This document shows, piece by piece, positions 9,765 through 22,990 of a stretch of 64,000 nt of DNA (its first letter is position 1; every line of letters begins with the position of its first letter). Under the pieces are notes generated by a model, which saw nothing but the letters and a program-made list of their open reading frames with translations, did not search any database and was not told where the DNA came from. Source of the DNA: Nymphaea colorata (taxonomy: Eukaryota > Streptophyta > Magnoliopsida > Nymphaeales > Nymphaeaceae). The DNA lies in the NCBI RefSeq assembly GCF_008831285.2, contig NC_045150.1, forward strand, positions 62,001 to 126,000, given 5' to 3'. The translations under genes were made by a program, and so were the position numbers.

Positions 9765-12700
9765 ATGAGGGTTGCGGTGATTGGTGGGGGAGTGAGTGGC
9801 CTGGTTTCAGCTTATATCTTGGCCAAGGCCGGAGTTCACGTGGTTCTCTATGAAAAAGAAGCTCACTTGGGTGGCCATGCTCAGACCGTCCATGTCAATG
9901 GTGTCGATTTGGACCTTGGATTTATGGTGTTCAATGGAGTATGAAATATTGAACCTATACATGTCTCCTTCTTGTTCTTATTCTTCTGCTTATAAACAAG
10001 CATAAAGTTAGTGTTGTAATTCATTTCCACTCGAACTGTATTGAAATATGTAAAAAAAGTAGATTAGGTCAAAATGGGTATAGTAAAAAGGAAAAAAAAA
10101 AGCAACACCATATCGTAGTTGTTTACATTCCTATATGCGTTTCACACACACATTATATATGTTGATTTTAGGTGCACTAGTCACTTGCGTTAGATAATTA
10201 ACACGTAAAAAATTTTTCCTAAACTCTCAATTTTATTGCAGATTTTTCTTGGATTTGACAAGAAAATGAATCATGCCAACAATCGCTGTCTGTTTCGTTA
10301 GGTGGTTGAACTTAAGACTTAGCAGTCAAGGTTCAAGAGTCAAATACCAATAATTTTTAGGTAAAACAGTGCATGGGTTGCATCCCTTGGTATTGGAGTC
10401 TGATGTCCCAGGAGCAAAAGCTCTCCTTGCCTTCTTTTTCCTAGGGCTGTTTCGGTACCTGGGCCGGAGACAATACACCCCATCAACTAGAGTGCTATTG
10501 TTCTCACTATTTACAGTCCGGAGGAATAATGCCCAAAAAATCGAACTGTTGACAGGAATTTCACCAGCTAGCCATCTCTTTGAACAAGCATAAGTATAAC
10601 TTTCAGATAAATTAATTCATATACAACCTTATTTTCTAGTGATCATGGTAATGAAATTGACTTAATGTTTGTGTTCAGGTCACGTATCCCAATATGATGG
10701 AGCTTTTCGAAAACCTTGGAGTTATTGTGCAAAGAAGCGACATGTCCTTCTCAGTGAGTTTGGATGAAGGTAGGACCTGTGAGTGGGGGAGTAGGAATGG
10801 GCTGTCCAGCCTTTTGCCCAGAAGAAAAATGCCTTTAGACCTTCCTTCTATCGAATGCTCCGAGAGATAATCAAATTCAAAAGTGACGTCTTGAGGTAGA
10901 CTTCGAAATCAATGGATGGGTTTTTCTCAATGAAAAAATCCCTGTTACTCTTAAATTGGCACCAGTTTAGGTCTCATACTTGTGGATGAAATTACTTTTG
11001 GCCAATTTATTGTAAATAAAAAACAATGGCATGTTTGAATTAGGATATGAAGTAATCTCTTTCTTCTTCTCCTTATTAAGCGATAGGTTGTAGGTAAACT
11101 GAGATTATGCATATATCTCACTCAACATTCTTGACTGACTCGAAACAATGTTAAAATCATTCGACATAAGAATGTGATTAAACTAGCAAATTTAACAATA
11201 GAGGAACCTTGAAGTCCTATGGTTGATGATGAACCCCAAGATGAACCCGGACTGGAAGTGCATATAAATGGAGAATTTCTCCACATCTGCATTTTGTTCC
11301 CTAGACCTTTCATACCAAAAATCATAATAAATTGGGCAACGGAAAATACTACCTTGAAAGAACCATAAATTTCCAACTGGACACTAGTGTCCCAATTGTG
11401 ATAACATGCAGTGGAAGACCACATGTCAGCAGACCCCACAAACCAAAGTAGTTCACAACCAACAAGATGAACAATGTTCACCTAAGAGTTATTTTTTCAA
11501 CTAGCTAATAGACAAGCAAACAATTGATGATCACCAAAACAGAATAGCAAACCTCAAAAACAATTTCTCCCAATGACTATATCCGAACATGACACAACCA
11601 GTAGAACCATCAACTTGTTCAGATTTTATTTACCAAAAAAATTGAGTAAAGACATTGAAAAATGAAAATCAAGCAGCTAATTCAAAATCTATCGTTAAAG
11701 TGAATCGCATGGCCAACTAGTTCAAGAGTCCTGGAAAGCAAGCTGTAGGACAACTCTGGAAAGTGGAATATAAGCTAATCTCGTAAAGAAGATGACAAAT
11801 CTCTCAAGAAGAATGAAAGCAATAAGAAACACTAGTTGGTTGAAGTGGTACTAAATCAAAGAAGGCACTTGCTTTTGCAGCTACCTTGAGCAACATGAGA
11901 ACAACCTTGACCTTGATCGCAGTGAGACACTTGGACAGTTCATCAAGTCACTGGGTTACTCTGATGCATTTCGGGACCATTATTTTGTAAGTCTTGACCA
12001 ACCCATTCACCTCCATTTTATCTTACTTCATCTTGCATTGACAACCATAACTTGAATCCAACTGTTGAATCATGAAAAAGATGTGCTTGGGCTGCAGATC
12101 CCGATGTGTTCCTCAGTTTGGTCGTGCTCCTCTGAACAAATGCTCAACTGCTCTGCTTACTGTGTGCTCTCATTCTGCCGAAACCATCATGCCCTTCAAG
12201 TGCCTGTAACCTCCTCATTCATAAATTTTTTGCTTCACTTATATGGGTGGAGAAGGAAGGAAACGAGACCCTTGTCAGAAGGCTGCAAATGAAGCACATT
12301 TAGGATAAGAAAATTTATTACATATCAGATGGACTTGGCTTCATCCCACACTAGCCTATCAAAAATTTCATTGAAATGAAGTTGGACATGACATCTTTCC
12401 ACATGCAGTGTCGTCACTAGACCCAAATTGGTGACTCAAGTGCCCCTTAGCAAAACAAAAAAAACAAAAAAGTCCTATCTCCATTGATCTTTGGTGCTTT
12501 CAATTTTAAAAAATCTTCAGACCAATAGCAATCTTCCTACCAAGTAAGCAAATTTCTTTTCTTTTTCTTTAAATGAACCTTGTATTTTTTGAGGCACCTG
12601 AATGCAGCCCACATGATAGTTTAAGTTGAAGACTTGAAGTTTTCCGATTGAATGGTGGTAGGGATCGCTCTCTATCAAGACAACCAACATGGTCAATGGT

Positions 12701-15700
12701 TCACCGAAACTCCAAAATTCGGTTGCCAGAAATGGCAGTCCAAGGCTACCATTCTTTCCTTGGAGCAGTTGCAAAAGAATAATCACAATTTGCAAGAGTT
12801 GTGGGTATTATTTGTTTGAGACCATAATAAAGCTAGGACTCGTCCTTCAAACACTTGATGAGGAAGGTCGAATCAATACTATTGTTGCAGTATGGGAATG
12901 AAAAGGTCGAGTAGAAGTCTCTTCATTGTTGAATTAGTAATTGTTTCCCTTTTCTCATCTTTGTGTTTGCTTTTTGGCTTTCTGTTGTATAATTTATCTT
13001 CAAAAATCAGCTCCTATTTACACATGTTCTCCTTGTAGGATATGGTTTCCATGAAGATGGGCTGAAGGTAAATATTGTTGTATACAAATCTCCAAGAATG
13101 CTGAATTGGTAATGTACAAAAATAATCTTAGAAAAGGTCATGCTCATCCCTTTTGAAGTAGCCATCAAAGTTCAATCCTCAAATGCAATATCTGACCTTT
13201 AGTGGCTATACTTTGTCTATGGTTCATAGACGTTGACAAATTCTCGTGTATAGAATGCTTCTTTTCTTACCAATTCAGTTTTTATTTAGTTTATTCATAT
13301 TTACATTGTTGTTTTCTTTCTATAGGCTGGAAAGGTTGCAGCAAAAGGCTTATTGGGATCAAAATGTGTTCTTCTGGATGAGAGAAAAAGTATGACACAT
13401 TCCGTAATGGCCAGGGGAGCAAGCTTATTGTCACTAGATTCTTGCAAAGTTATGTTTCAACAGGTTACTTGAGGCAAGTTCCCTCTAGGATGTTCCTCAA
13501 TTCCTACATTGTGTAAAACGTATACTTGTATCTCTTAATAGCTGATTTGTTTTCACAAAATGCTATTATGGACATTGTAGCTAATTTTGTTTTCACAAAA
13601 GGCTATTATGGACATTGTACAATTGGGACAACAGAAAGCAAAAAAAAAATGAAATGGATAGAGGACGAAGAGGAGGGCCTGAAATCTGGTTTTGATTTCA
13701 AGTTGAATTGATTCAAGTAGAAGCAAAGATGAGTATAAAAGTTCTTTTCTTCTTCTGAAAAGAACGTAAGAGATTCATAAAAGCTGAATACCAAGTATGC
13801 AAAATCACAAAGATGGTATTCCAATTGACATGAAACCTTTGCATAAAAGATATGGCAAAATACAATTAAAATTCGTAAAACTTGGCTATCTAAATAACAA
13901 ATGGAATACAAGCATAAAAGATGCTCATTACACAAAAATAAAAAGATGAAATGATTATTAAATTTGTTTTGTAAAACCTGCAGCTTGCTAGAGGAAGGTG
14001 GCATATTGTTTGAATTTTGTGGGGCAAATAATAAAGATGGCCTCAAATCTGTGATGAAAATTCACTCTCCTTTGTATTATTGGAAGGTATGTAACTTATA
14101 ATCTAATTATAGTCCTTTATTTTTATCAAAATAGACATTTCTTTGGTGTCTGATCACATCTTCATTGTGCACTTGCAACATTAATTTGGCATATTAGCCT
14201 TATTTTGTCATAAGATCTTCTTTAATGTAGGTTGCCATAGAGGCTGATCTAGGGCTTGCTGTTGCATATATAAGTGGTTATATATCTTTTATGGACAAAG
14301 GAGAAGGCCTTCTAAACCTTTTTTTGGTGATCACTACTTTCATCATTACACATTTAGTAATAGAAGTTTAGCTTTTTTTGGTGTGTAATAATAATTTGGT
14401 TATCTGTTTTGTAGATACTCATTGATGGTAGGAATAAACGTAACATTTCTATAAATTGCATGAATCAAGGGTAACATCTGGCTCACTACTATCTTGTGTA
14501 ATCATAGACTAGTGCTCTACTTGGACAACCTTCTGACAAACAAAAATGTTTGATATGATAGGGGTTGGTGGAAACCAATAATTTTAACTGCAGGACTTGC
14601 ATCTGCAAAGTTTTTCTTTCAGCATCTTTCACGACGGAATACAGTCACACAAGCTCAGAGAAACATTGCCTCTCATTATGATATGGTCTTTACTTTCTAC
14701 TCCTTCTTTTGCTTGATGTATTCGATATGAAAGTATATTTTTTCCATTGTGCCCGGCCGGTCACAAAAGGTTTCTATGTTGAATAGAATAAGTTTATGGT
14801 TGCCTTCTATTTTTTGTTGCATCAGTCACTATGCCTTACTTCCATTGGTCCATTTCATCCATCTGAATGGAACACATGTATGTCTCTCAAGAATTGCCTC
14901 AAATGGTTTGCATGTATGTCACATTAAAATGTGATGGCTTACCATAACCTATTTTTTCGTTAAGAATAATAAAAAAGCCATTTGGTTATCTTATCGGTAC
15001 ATTTTCCTTTCCCTGATTGAAAGTTGACACTTCCTTTTACCTTCTGTTTTAGAGCAATGAATTTTTTTTCGCTATTCTTGGATGAAACTATGACATATTC
15101 TTGTGCAATTTTCAAGGTTTGTATGGTTTCATCTTCCATAAATAGCTTAAAGACATGAATATATATGTGCATGCTTGTCAAAGGCTTTAGTTTGCTTTTG
15201 CCATTTTCTACTTATGTTGTAGGGAGAGAATGAAGATCTCAAAATTGCACAGATGAGAAAAATTTCCCTTTTGATCGCAAAGGTGAATTACTTTCCTACA
15301 AGGTCTTATAATCTGGAACATTTTGTGATGTTTCTAGTTATGGTTGATGTGCAGGCAAGGATTACCAACAACCATGAAGTTCTTGAGATTGGCTGTGGTT
15401 GGGGAAGCCTCGCACTGGAAGTTGTCAAGCAAATCGGATGTAGATATACTGGAATTATGCTATCAGAAGAGCAACTAAAATATGCCCAAGAAAAGGTTAA
15501 AGAAGCTGGTTTAGAAGTAAGCCATTACTGTTGGGCTTCATCTCATTAAATTTTCATCTAGCCATATTTACAAACATTGTTTAAATTTAATTATACTCAA
15601 CCACATACACTCTTCTTAATCAAACATTGTGTTCTTGCTTACTTATATATGTGGTCGTTGATGGATAATAGTTGGAAATGCTAACTATTGAAGTTGACCA

Positions 15701-16083
15701 AATAGTACAATGTCATGGCCCATTTGTGCACAAAGTTGTTGTACCATTTGATTGCTTTTTATTTTGCTCATCGTCATGGTTAGCTTTGAATTGGTATTAA
15801 GAATGGATTCATCATAGTACTTGCTGAAGTTATAAAGTTACTCAACATGTTACTGTTGTGCTAGGAACCTCTTGATGTATAGGCATGTTCAATTAAAGAT
15901 CAAAGTGTGTATTTTAGTTTCTTTTCAATGTTGCACACCTTCTTCATTGATAACAGTCATAACTCATAAATTTACTAGAACATGTTCATCCAACACTTGT
16001 ATCTTTTATGTTTTGGATACCCACCATTCCAGCTGGTGGATTTTTACTCCAATTTGGAAATGGAATGTGCATACTTGTTAAGT

Positions 16084-16119
<36 letters not shown>

Positions 16120-18103
16120 TTTTTGCAAATACATGGCATAAACTCCACATAGGCTTTATTATAATAATTATATCAAAATTCAGCCACTTACAAGACAAAG
16201 GCACAAAACTAGATTTGTGGGAACATATTTCATGTTATGAACTTCTTGCAATTTGTATCAACAGGACCACATTAAACTTCTTTTGTGCGACTACCGCCAA
16301 CTGCCAAAGTTTCAGAAGTATGATAGGATAATATCTTGGTAAGTCATTGTTTGCTTAGGAGCTAGATGTAAAAGGTGATCTGATCATGTTACAATCTTGT
16401 CACTTTCTCATATTTAAACAGTGGGATGCTAGAAGTTGTTGGGCATGAATGCATGGGAGAGTTCTTTGGCTGCTGCGAGTCCTTATTGACTGAAGATCGA
16501 ATTTTTGTTCTTCAGGTTTTACAAATATTTCTACTTTATTTCTTTTATTACCTTCCTTTTTGTTTTATAATATGTTTCATATTACAACATACAAGAAGTC
16601 ATTATCTTGACACCTGACGGGGAAAACTAAAACCAGTTAAGTTCCTAAGCGACTAACTAAGCAGGCCTAGATGGCTCGTGCCTGTTTACTTTTTCTATTT
16701 AGCATTTTAGTGTTTTAAAGTTCTAAAACAAGGTTTTCAGCTATCTTGTGTAGTTTGCTAAATTGCATTAAAATATTATAGGTGAGTGAGAAGTTAACAA
16801 CCCACAGCTTGGAAAAGAGTATTGATTCCACGGCCCCCAACCAAACACCTCTAGGGTCCTAGGCTATGTTTGCATTAGTAATGACAGCAATGCACTCTTC
16901 AACTTAGTACCGAGGCTCCACTTAGGCATAGTGCCCACATATCCAGTTTCAAAAACTACATGTGCCTCATGAGACTAATTGCTTTTAATTTTTAAGTTAA
17001 CCATTTAACATTTAGTTTTATGCATCTCCAGCTTCACAACTACCTATGCATCTCCAGCTTCGAGATCCTTTAGGGCCATATGGCAAAGAGAATGGTTTTA
17101 ACTATTCCATAAATATGCTCTAAAGATTGGGGCAGATTCCTTAAATATTTGAACAAATATTTGGCATGTTCATGAAAATAGTTATAAGCTTTTCTCATTG
17201 TCAAAAGGCACCTTATGCTGTTCAATCCTGCCTAAGCATGTGATAGTCATTTTGGAGACCTTGCACCTAAAAAGTGACTATTGCTTTTGATGATCACCTC
17301 TATGGCCAACCCTTGGGATTAATAGTATTATTTGCTTTTGAAGCTGCCAAATCTTGTTTTTAATGTTTATATATCTTCATGTTGGCATATGTGTATTTGT
17401 ATGTGCACACATACAATGGCAATTGAGGTGTATAATGGCATGAGCTTGATTCGACGTCCAAAGTTCATTGCTTTGTCTTTGTATCAACCAAAATTACTTT
17501 CTTTTGAATCTGGCTTTAGATCTGATAATGAGCCACTCTTAAATAAACGTGTTTATGAGAGACTATAGTGTGTGCACTTATGTACAGTAGAAGAAACATG
17601 CAAACAAATTATCATGTCTAGGTTAAATAAAATCTTTCTTCATCCATATATGAGCCCAACCCTTCCTCTTGTCATGTTATGCTTAATCATGTGGTTCTGA
17701 ACCTTTGGCCTTAGATTTTGATTTCTATCTCTGACACAAGGGTCCATGTGGAGGCCTACATGGTTCCACCAAACCACTTATCCTAGTGAAGTTCAAAGGT
17801 TACATCACGGGCAAACAGTCTTCCCAAGTCCATGTGTTGTGACAACTATGGCTTCAAAATGAAGTTGGAGTCATATTTTGCTCATAGAAACCAGAATAAT
17901 GTGTCTGCGAAGGCATATAAAAGCCACAAACATGTGCCTATGAAAGTATATGTTAATTGTTTAAATTCAATTTATTAAGTTTCTGATTAGCAATTTTAAG
18001 TACTGACATGAGATGAGATGACATGTTGGTGTAGGTTGTGTTGTCTCGGCCTGGTAACTTGAGTGCCTTCAGTAACCCCTACGAGTGCATGCCTGCTTCT
18101 TGA
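9765..18103 (+). pseudogene. Cyclopropane-fatty-acid synthase (FAD oxidase-CFA methyltransferase fusion), broken copy
   Basis: The plant enzyme transfers a methylene group from S-adenosylmethionine to an unsaturated acyl chain of a phospholipid. It carries an N-terminal amine-oxidase-like FAD domain. Exon remnants, placed by homology and splice sites: 9765-9938 (MRVAVIGGGVSGLVSAY, FAD fold, ATG in good context after an acceptor-like TTTTGCAG), 10679-10895, 11881-11986, 12098-12199, 13039-13067 (GYGFHEDGLK), 13326-13473, 13984-14086, 14231-14326, 14415-14470, 14562-14685, 15053-15116, 15223-15282, 15355-15516 (SAM motif VLEIGCGWGSLA), 16265-16338, 16422-16515 (MLEVVGHE), 18035-18103 (SRPGN to stop). 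Splice phases agree throughout. Single-base frameshifts occur in exons 2, 6 and 11. The exons for the second half of the FAD domain (expected between 12200 and 13038) and for the C-terminal catalytic region (16516-18034) were not found. A functional product is therefore unlikely. Sequencing error could explain a homopolymer shift but not the missing exons. Confidence 0.88.
16085..16117. repeat. (AG)n microsatellite in a pseudogene intron
   Basis: A perfect AG dinucleotide run lies between the SAM-motif exon and the following exon of the CPA-synthase pseudogene. Confidence 0.97.
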
Positions 18104-18979
18104 GCTTCCTTGACAATCTAAAATAGATATTGTCTGCCTCTATATGGTGAGTCATCTCCTGTACTTGAGCGTGAAGATTGTTGTAAAGGTTCACCTTCTC
18201 TATGATCTGCACACAAACTTGAAGCCATATTTATTGTTGTAGATTGCAACTTGTTTATGGGTTTCTCTAGACTCTGGCTTTTCCAAGCATCCAATAATAA
18301 AATAACCATATTTATTGTTAGATTTGCTTATCTCCCTGTTTGAGGAGACCGCAAGTCATAATTCGATATTGTATCTCAAAACGATGGTTTCATGATCAAC
18401 CAGATTATGTTTACAAAAGCTACGCACCTTAGGAAGACTCGATTTAGATGTTCTGGCCTCTCTTGACAGCCTCACCTGAAAAAGGAATCTGATCTACTGG
18501 CCCTCAATTTAGTTGGAAATCCAAATAGGATCCAAACCCAAACCTAAATTAACCATCAGGCTTTGAGCAAATCTGATTAACTTAGTGACGATTGGTGTAT
18601 CGAAGGGCAAATCATATATGACACTGGTATTGATATTTACAACATTGATTTTATTCATGATCTCCAACGTCCATTCTCATAAGGTGCATGGGAAGATTGC
18701 GACAAACATGATCGGTTGAAGATTGTGTCCTAAAAAGATCATTGTAAAAGAGAACATTGACCTTGTGATGTTCGTTGCCATGCATGGTGCATTTGCATCG
18801 AATAATTTATTTTCACATACTGGCATTTCGAGGAAAGTTCTGGTCGAGGGTTACAATTTTTGAGGCATTTATATCTAAAAGTATTTATCACATATAAATG
18901 TAAGGAGTCAGCGACTCACATTTTTGAGATTATTTGATAATTGAGAACACTCAGACTATTCCACACTAACCAGAGTAGT
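18104..18979. other. Intergenic DNA downstream of the CPA-synthase pseudogene
   Basis: No gene was recognised. The first few hundred bases would be the 3' flank of the broken gene. The 63-codon open frame on the minus strand at 18118-18309 has no family motif. Confidence 0.5.
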
Positions 18980-19260
18980 CACCAATCAATATATATATAT
19001 ACTCTAAGTTTTCAAAGTCAACCAGCCATCTAACTGGGGCCTTCAAATTCATCGTTATATATTAAGAAAAAAATAAAGAGAAAAATGTGATAGACATTTT
19101 TGTCATCTACATTAATTCACATCTTTTTCTCTTTGCTTTTTCCTCAACCATCCATCTGCTTTAAATATACGGCCTAGTTAGATGGTTGGGTAACCTTAGA
19201 AAGTCAGAATCATCATTCACTATATATATATATATATATCTAGAGAGAGAGAGAGATTGG
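18980..19260. mobile_element. Fold-back/MITE-like element flanked by TA repeats
   Basis: The left arm (near 19000-19040, TTTTCAAAGTCAACCAGCCA then TCTAACTGG) is an imperfect reverse complement of the right arm (near 19168-19207, CCTAGTTAGATGGTTGGG then AGAAAGTCAG). Short TATATA tracts lie outside both arms and an AGAGAG run follows on the right. There is no coding capacity. Exact ends cannot be set by eye. Confidence 0.5.
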
Positions 19261-19496
19261 CAGGTATGAGGCCCCTAGGTGTGAGACCGGTGAGGAATCA
19301 ACTTGATCATTAACCATTAGAAGATGAATGAATAAGAGAAATTCAAAGAGAAAAAATGAGATGTGATATTTTAGTTATGTACCCTTAATTAACATTTTTT
19401 TCTCCTTAATTTTCTCTCAACCATCTATCCTTGAAAAAATCAATGGCTAAGATAATTCTTTTATTAGTCTTGCACCTAAGTGTTTCGTAACTAACA

Positions 19497-19500
<4 letters not shown>

Positions 19501-19544
<44 letters not shown>
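19501..19544. repeat. (CT)n microsatellite
   Basis: A perfect run of about 22 CT dinucleotides in intergenic DNA. Confidence 0.98.
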
Positions 19545-19546
<2 letters not shown>

Positions 19547-22376
19547 CTACTACGGCCATTACCTATACAATATCAACAATGGATGAACTATATCACACTA
19601 GATTAGGGCGCAAAATGACTGGATTTTATTATATGGGTTACTGTGCAGATCGATTCTGTAGATCGATTTGTACCCCAAATTGGACTTTCAAAAAGTTTGA
19701 AAACTCGTTGATTTTTTTTAGGGAACTTTTGTCCCATTGCACCTCTTAAATTCTTTAAAAATATGATTAGGTTACTTCAAAGATTGTAAAGAAAAACTTA
19801 ATATATTATATAGGTAATGGCCATAGTACCAAAATCTGTTAATTTAATTCCTTTCTGTTAAGATCCAGGATTATGGACGACACTAACTTATTGGGGGCGG
19901 TTTGGGATCCAGAGCACAACATTGTAAGTGTTCTATAGATCTGTCCAAAACTTTAGGGCAGAATATTCATACAACCCTCACACAGTGTTTTAATGTCAAA
20001 TGGCTTTTTAGGTTAATAATTTCCTGAAGGGTTAAGGTAGCTTCTTTCTTGGCCAGGTTCGAAGGGGCTTTCTGATGTGTACAATTTTGACAATCAGACC
20101 GAAGCATATTTTTGAGCTAAATAAACACAGAAATAATTCTGAATTCTGGTTACATAATTCTGAATAAAAATTCCAGTCCCTCAACAAACCAATTATGTCA
20201 CTTTCTCGCCAGAATTAGTCTTTGTACAGGTGTTTCAAAATGTTTTTTTTTTCCTTAGTTGTGAAAGAGAGAAAGGTCCTATTTATTGCCCTTTGTACAA
20301 GATATTTTAATTTTGAATAATATAGAATATATTTATTAGTTTTTCTTTTTTGTCTATCCTCTTATCGGTGATGGGTAACCGTTCCCCCGCATTTCAGAAG
20401 GGTTCTGGGTCCAGCCCATCGGGTGCAGACCCAGATCCAACAGATTTTGGGATCAGATATCCTATACTTGGATTCAATATAGGAAGATCATGTGACATGT
20501 TTAGGGCTGCACAAAGAGTCGAGCCAGCTCGAGCTTGACTTGAACTCGCTTATCTAAACTCGAGTTGACTGAATTCAAATGTATGCTCGAAATACTAAAT
20601 GAGTCGAATTCAAGTTGTAAGAACTCGACTTGTCTCGACTAGATGTTGAATTATAATGAGAAAATAGTTAAATGAGAAACAACTAAACGAGTTAATCGAG
20701 TTTAACGAGTTAAAAGAAACAAGACATGCCTTACATAAATGAGTTAAACTATTTAAAGGAGTCTAGTTCGAGCTTGACATTGCATTGTGGAGTCAAGCTC
20801 AAGCTTGTCCTATCGAGCTCGACTCAAGTTCGAGCTTAAGTTTTCTAAGTCAAGTTGACCAAACTGGAGCTCGCCTCTTCTCATGCATGTCCGACAAGTC
20901 CAAATAGATTCTGAACTCCTTCTGGGACGCTGGGAGGCCAAGTACCTGACTGGCTTGATCTTGACTACTTGTAACTTTTCAGTTGAGCCATATGGTGAAT
21001 GCATATCCCACTGTCGACTGTTAAGAGCTCGGATTGGAGATCTTGGGCTTTTGGAACCATAAGAACGTTCGTTTCATCATAGCCTCCCGAAAATCTGGTG
21101 AGGGTACAAGTTTACATTTAGAGTGGGGAAAGAGAGAGAGAATGGGGAAGAAGGGGAGACAACTGACAACTTTCATCCACTCAAACCACTGAATAATACT
21201 CATCACCTCAACTCTCGACGGCAGAAGGGGAAGAGTGCTTGCAGGAATCAAACAAAAGACGTTTTCAATATCAAACAAAAGACGTTTTCAATACAGGTAT
21301 ACTGCCCGACCAACTAGGATACACGTTTCTAAAACCTTGGTAAGTCGGTCATTAATTTGGCTTTGTCATTGAAAGATCTAGAACGGAGCTTCACAAGTTG
21401 GAAGCGAAGGCCTACATAATGGATATTGCTAGATTTTAGTTAAAGGTTGCACAACAAAAGCTTAGAAGAAAAACTCCTGAAATTGACTGAACAAAATTGA
21501 AGATGACTGCTTTTTTTTTAAGCGAAATAAGTAAAAGATCCTTTCCATGGAAAATATAACTGATGACTAAAATTGGGCGGACCATTAAAAAAGCGTTTAA
21601 GCTTGAAGGCTCCGAAAAAAAATAAATGAATAAGAAACTGAAATTTTCACAAAGGAACTTGAACGAACCACCGGGAGATAAGGGAGAATTGGTAAATTAA
21701 CCTGGAATCGTTAATCAGAAAAAGAAAAGGGCATTCTAAATTGCTAACTAGATATTAACGGCTAATAGAAGAACAGATACGATTGAACCCAAAAACAGTG
21801 GAATATGCTATTCAGCTTATTCAAATCGATTTCCGCAACGTAAGGCTGCAGATAGCAAGGAGAAAAGTGTACAGAACATCACTACATTTCGATCCAACTA
21901 ATAATACGGACGGCTGCAAAGACTGACCATTCTAGAAAGCCACGAGAGGCAACAACTCACTTGGTAGCCAACTGAAACCACTTACACACTGACCATTCTA
22001 GAAAGCCACAGTTGCATGAATCGTGGCTGCTCGGACACAGATACAGACAATCACCAATGACACCCCAGTTGGGGAGTTGACTGACAGACCAAACAATCCA
22101 TTGCCGCCAACAGGTGAACTATAATGGTGAGTAAAATTAGTTCACGGCTAAACCATAACCAGCCATCTTTCATCGATCATCATAAATGAGAAAATAGGCA
22201 AAGAAAAAGGAAAAAGAATCAACACACAATACCACTGCAGACCCCTTCCTAAGCCAGAATACAATTTTTCTAGGTCCACATTCTGAAAATCTACAGAAGC
22301 AGACAACAAGCAGATTAAGGAATTGTTGATACACAACTAGATAGAGAGGAAAGCAATTTAAGTAGGACACAGGTAC
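19545..22376. other. Repeat-rich intergenic DNA
   Basis: No gene was recognised. Positions 20516-20860 hold many short copies of CTCGA, GAGCTCGA and GACTCGA, a pattern also seen near 29.8, 40.2 and 52.5 kb in this window. A short direct repeat (ATCAAACAAAAGACGTTTTC) occurs twice at about 21247-21290. The remainder is unassigned. Confidence 0.5.
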
Positions 22377-22990
22377 TCAGGCAGCTGACTTCTCCTCCAT
22401 TTCCTCTTGCTCGCACTCCTTGGCTGCAGTTGCATCCTGGTTCTTTTCATATCCAACACCAGGTTGTTCATGTTGCTCTCAGCCTTTGACTCCATCTCAT
22501 CCATGTCTTCACCAGTGTACACAGTACAAGAAAGCTTTCCTCCTTCACGTAGCCGTGGATTGCTCATTTATGCTGCAAAACATCTAATGGATGGATGTAG
22601 ATTTGCCAAGGAATGTCGGACTTGATGTTGGGAATGCACTCAATCGAGGAGGAAGAGTTCTTATTCTGAACATTAATTATTACCTGCTCATGTACTTCTT
22701 GGTGCTTCTGTGGCAATAAAATAACTGCCATGATGAGGGTGTGCACTGTGCAGCACACATCATGTTCTTGGCATCCCACAATTGTTGGGTGAGCTCAGGA
22801 ACAGTGAGGGCATGGAACCGCTGGGATCCACAGGAAGAGAGTTGGGCAAAAACAGACCATGAAGAAACGGAAGCCTGGGTAGGGGATAAGGTTCACATCA
22901 GGTTTCCAGAATCAGAGTTGAGCTGGCCATGGAAACTAACGAAGCAGGTCACACCACTCATGGTTGCTGAGATGAAGTGGCTGAGATCTT
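22377..22990 (-). pseudogene. Beta-tubulin C-terminal relic
   Basis: Minus-strand frames give, in order: [34 protein letters not shown] (another frame); [33 protein letters not shown]; then YTGEDMDEMESKAESNMNNL, and finally QDATAAKECEQEEMEEKSAA in a shifted frame. These match the second half of plant beta-tubulin from about residue 222 to the acidic tail, including the family's [23 protein letters not shown] and YTGE-MDEME blocks. At least three frameshifts and several stops are present, and the segment between the NVQNKNSS and YTGE blocks is shortened. The N-terminal half was not found upstream, so this looks like an isolated last exon that has decayed. Confidence 0.88.

Noticed and set aside
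10369-10593. A 74-codon plus-strand open frame in the first intron of the CPA-synthase pseudogene
   Set aside because: No match to the family at this point and no splice sites to include it; probably repeat-derived.
11122-11481. A 119-codon minus-strand open frame in an intron of the CPA-synthase pseudogene
   Set aside because: No family resemblance, no coding-like pattern and no splice context.
12517-12901. Open frames between exons 4 and 5 of the CPA-synthase pseudogene, considered as the missing FAD-domain exons
   Set aside because: Translations in all frames lack the expected FAD-domain text, so the exons appear deleted rather than diverged.
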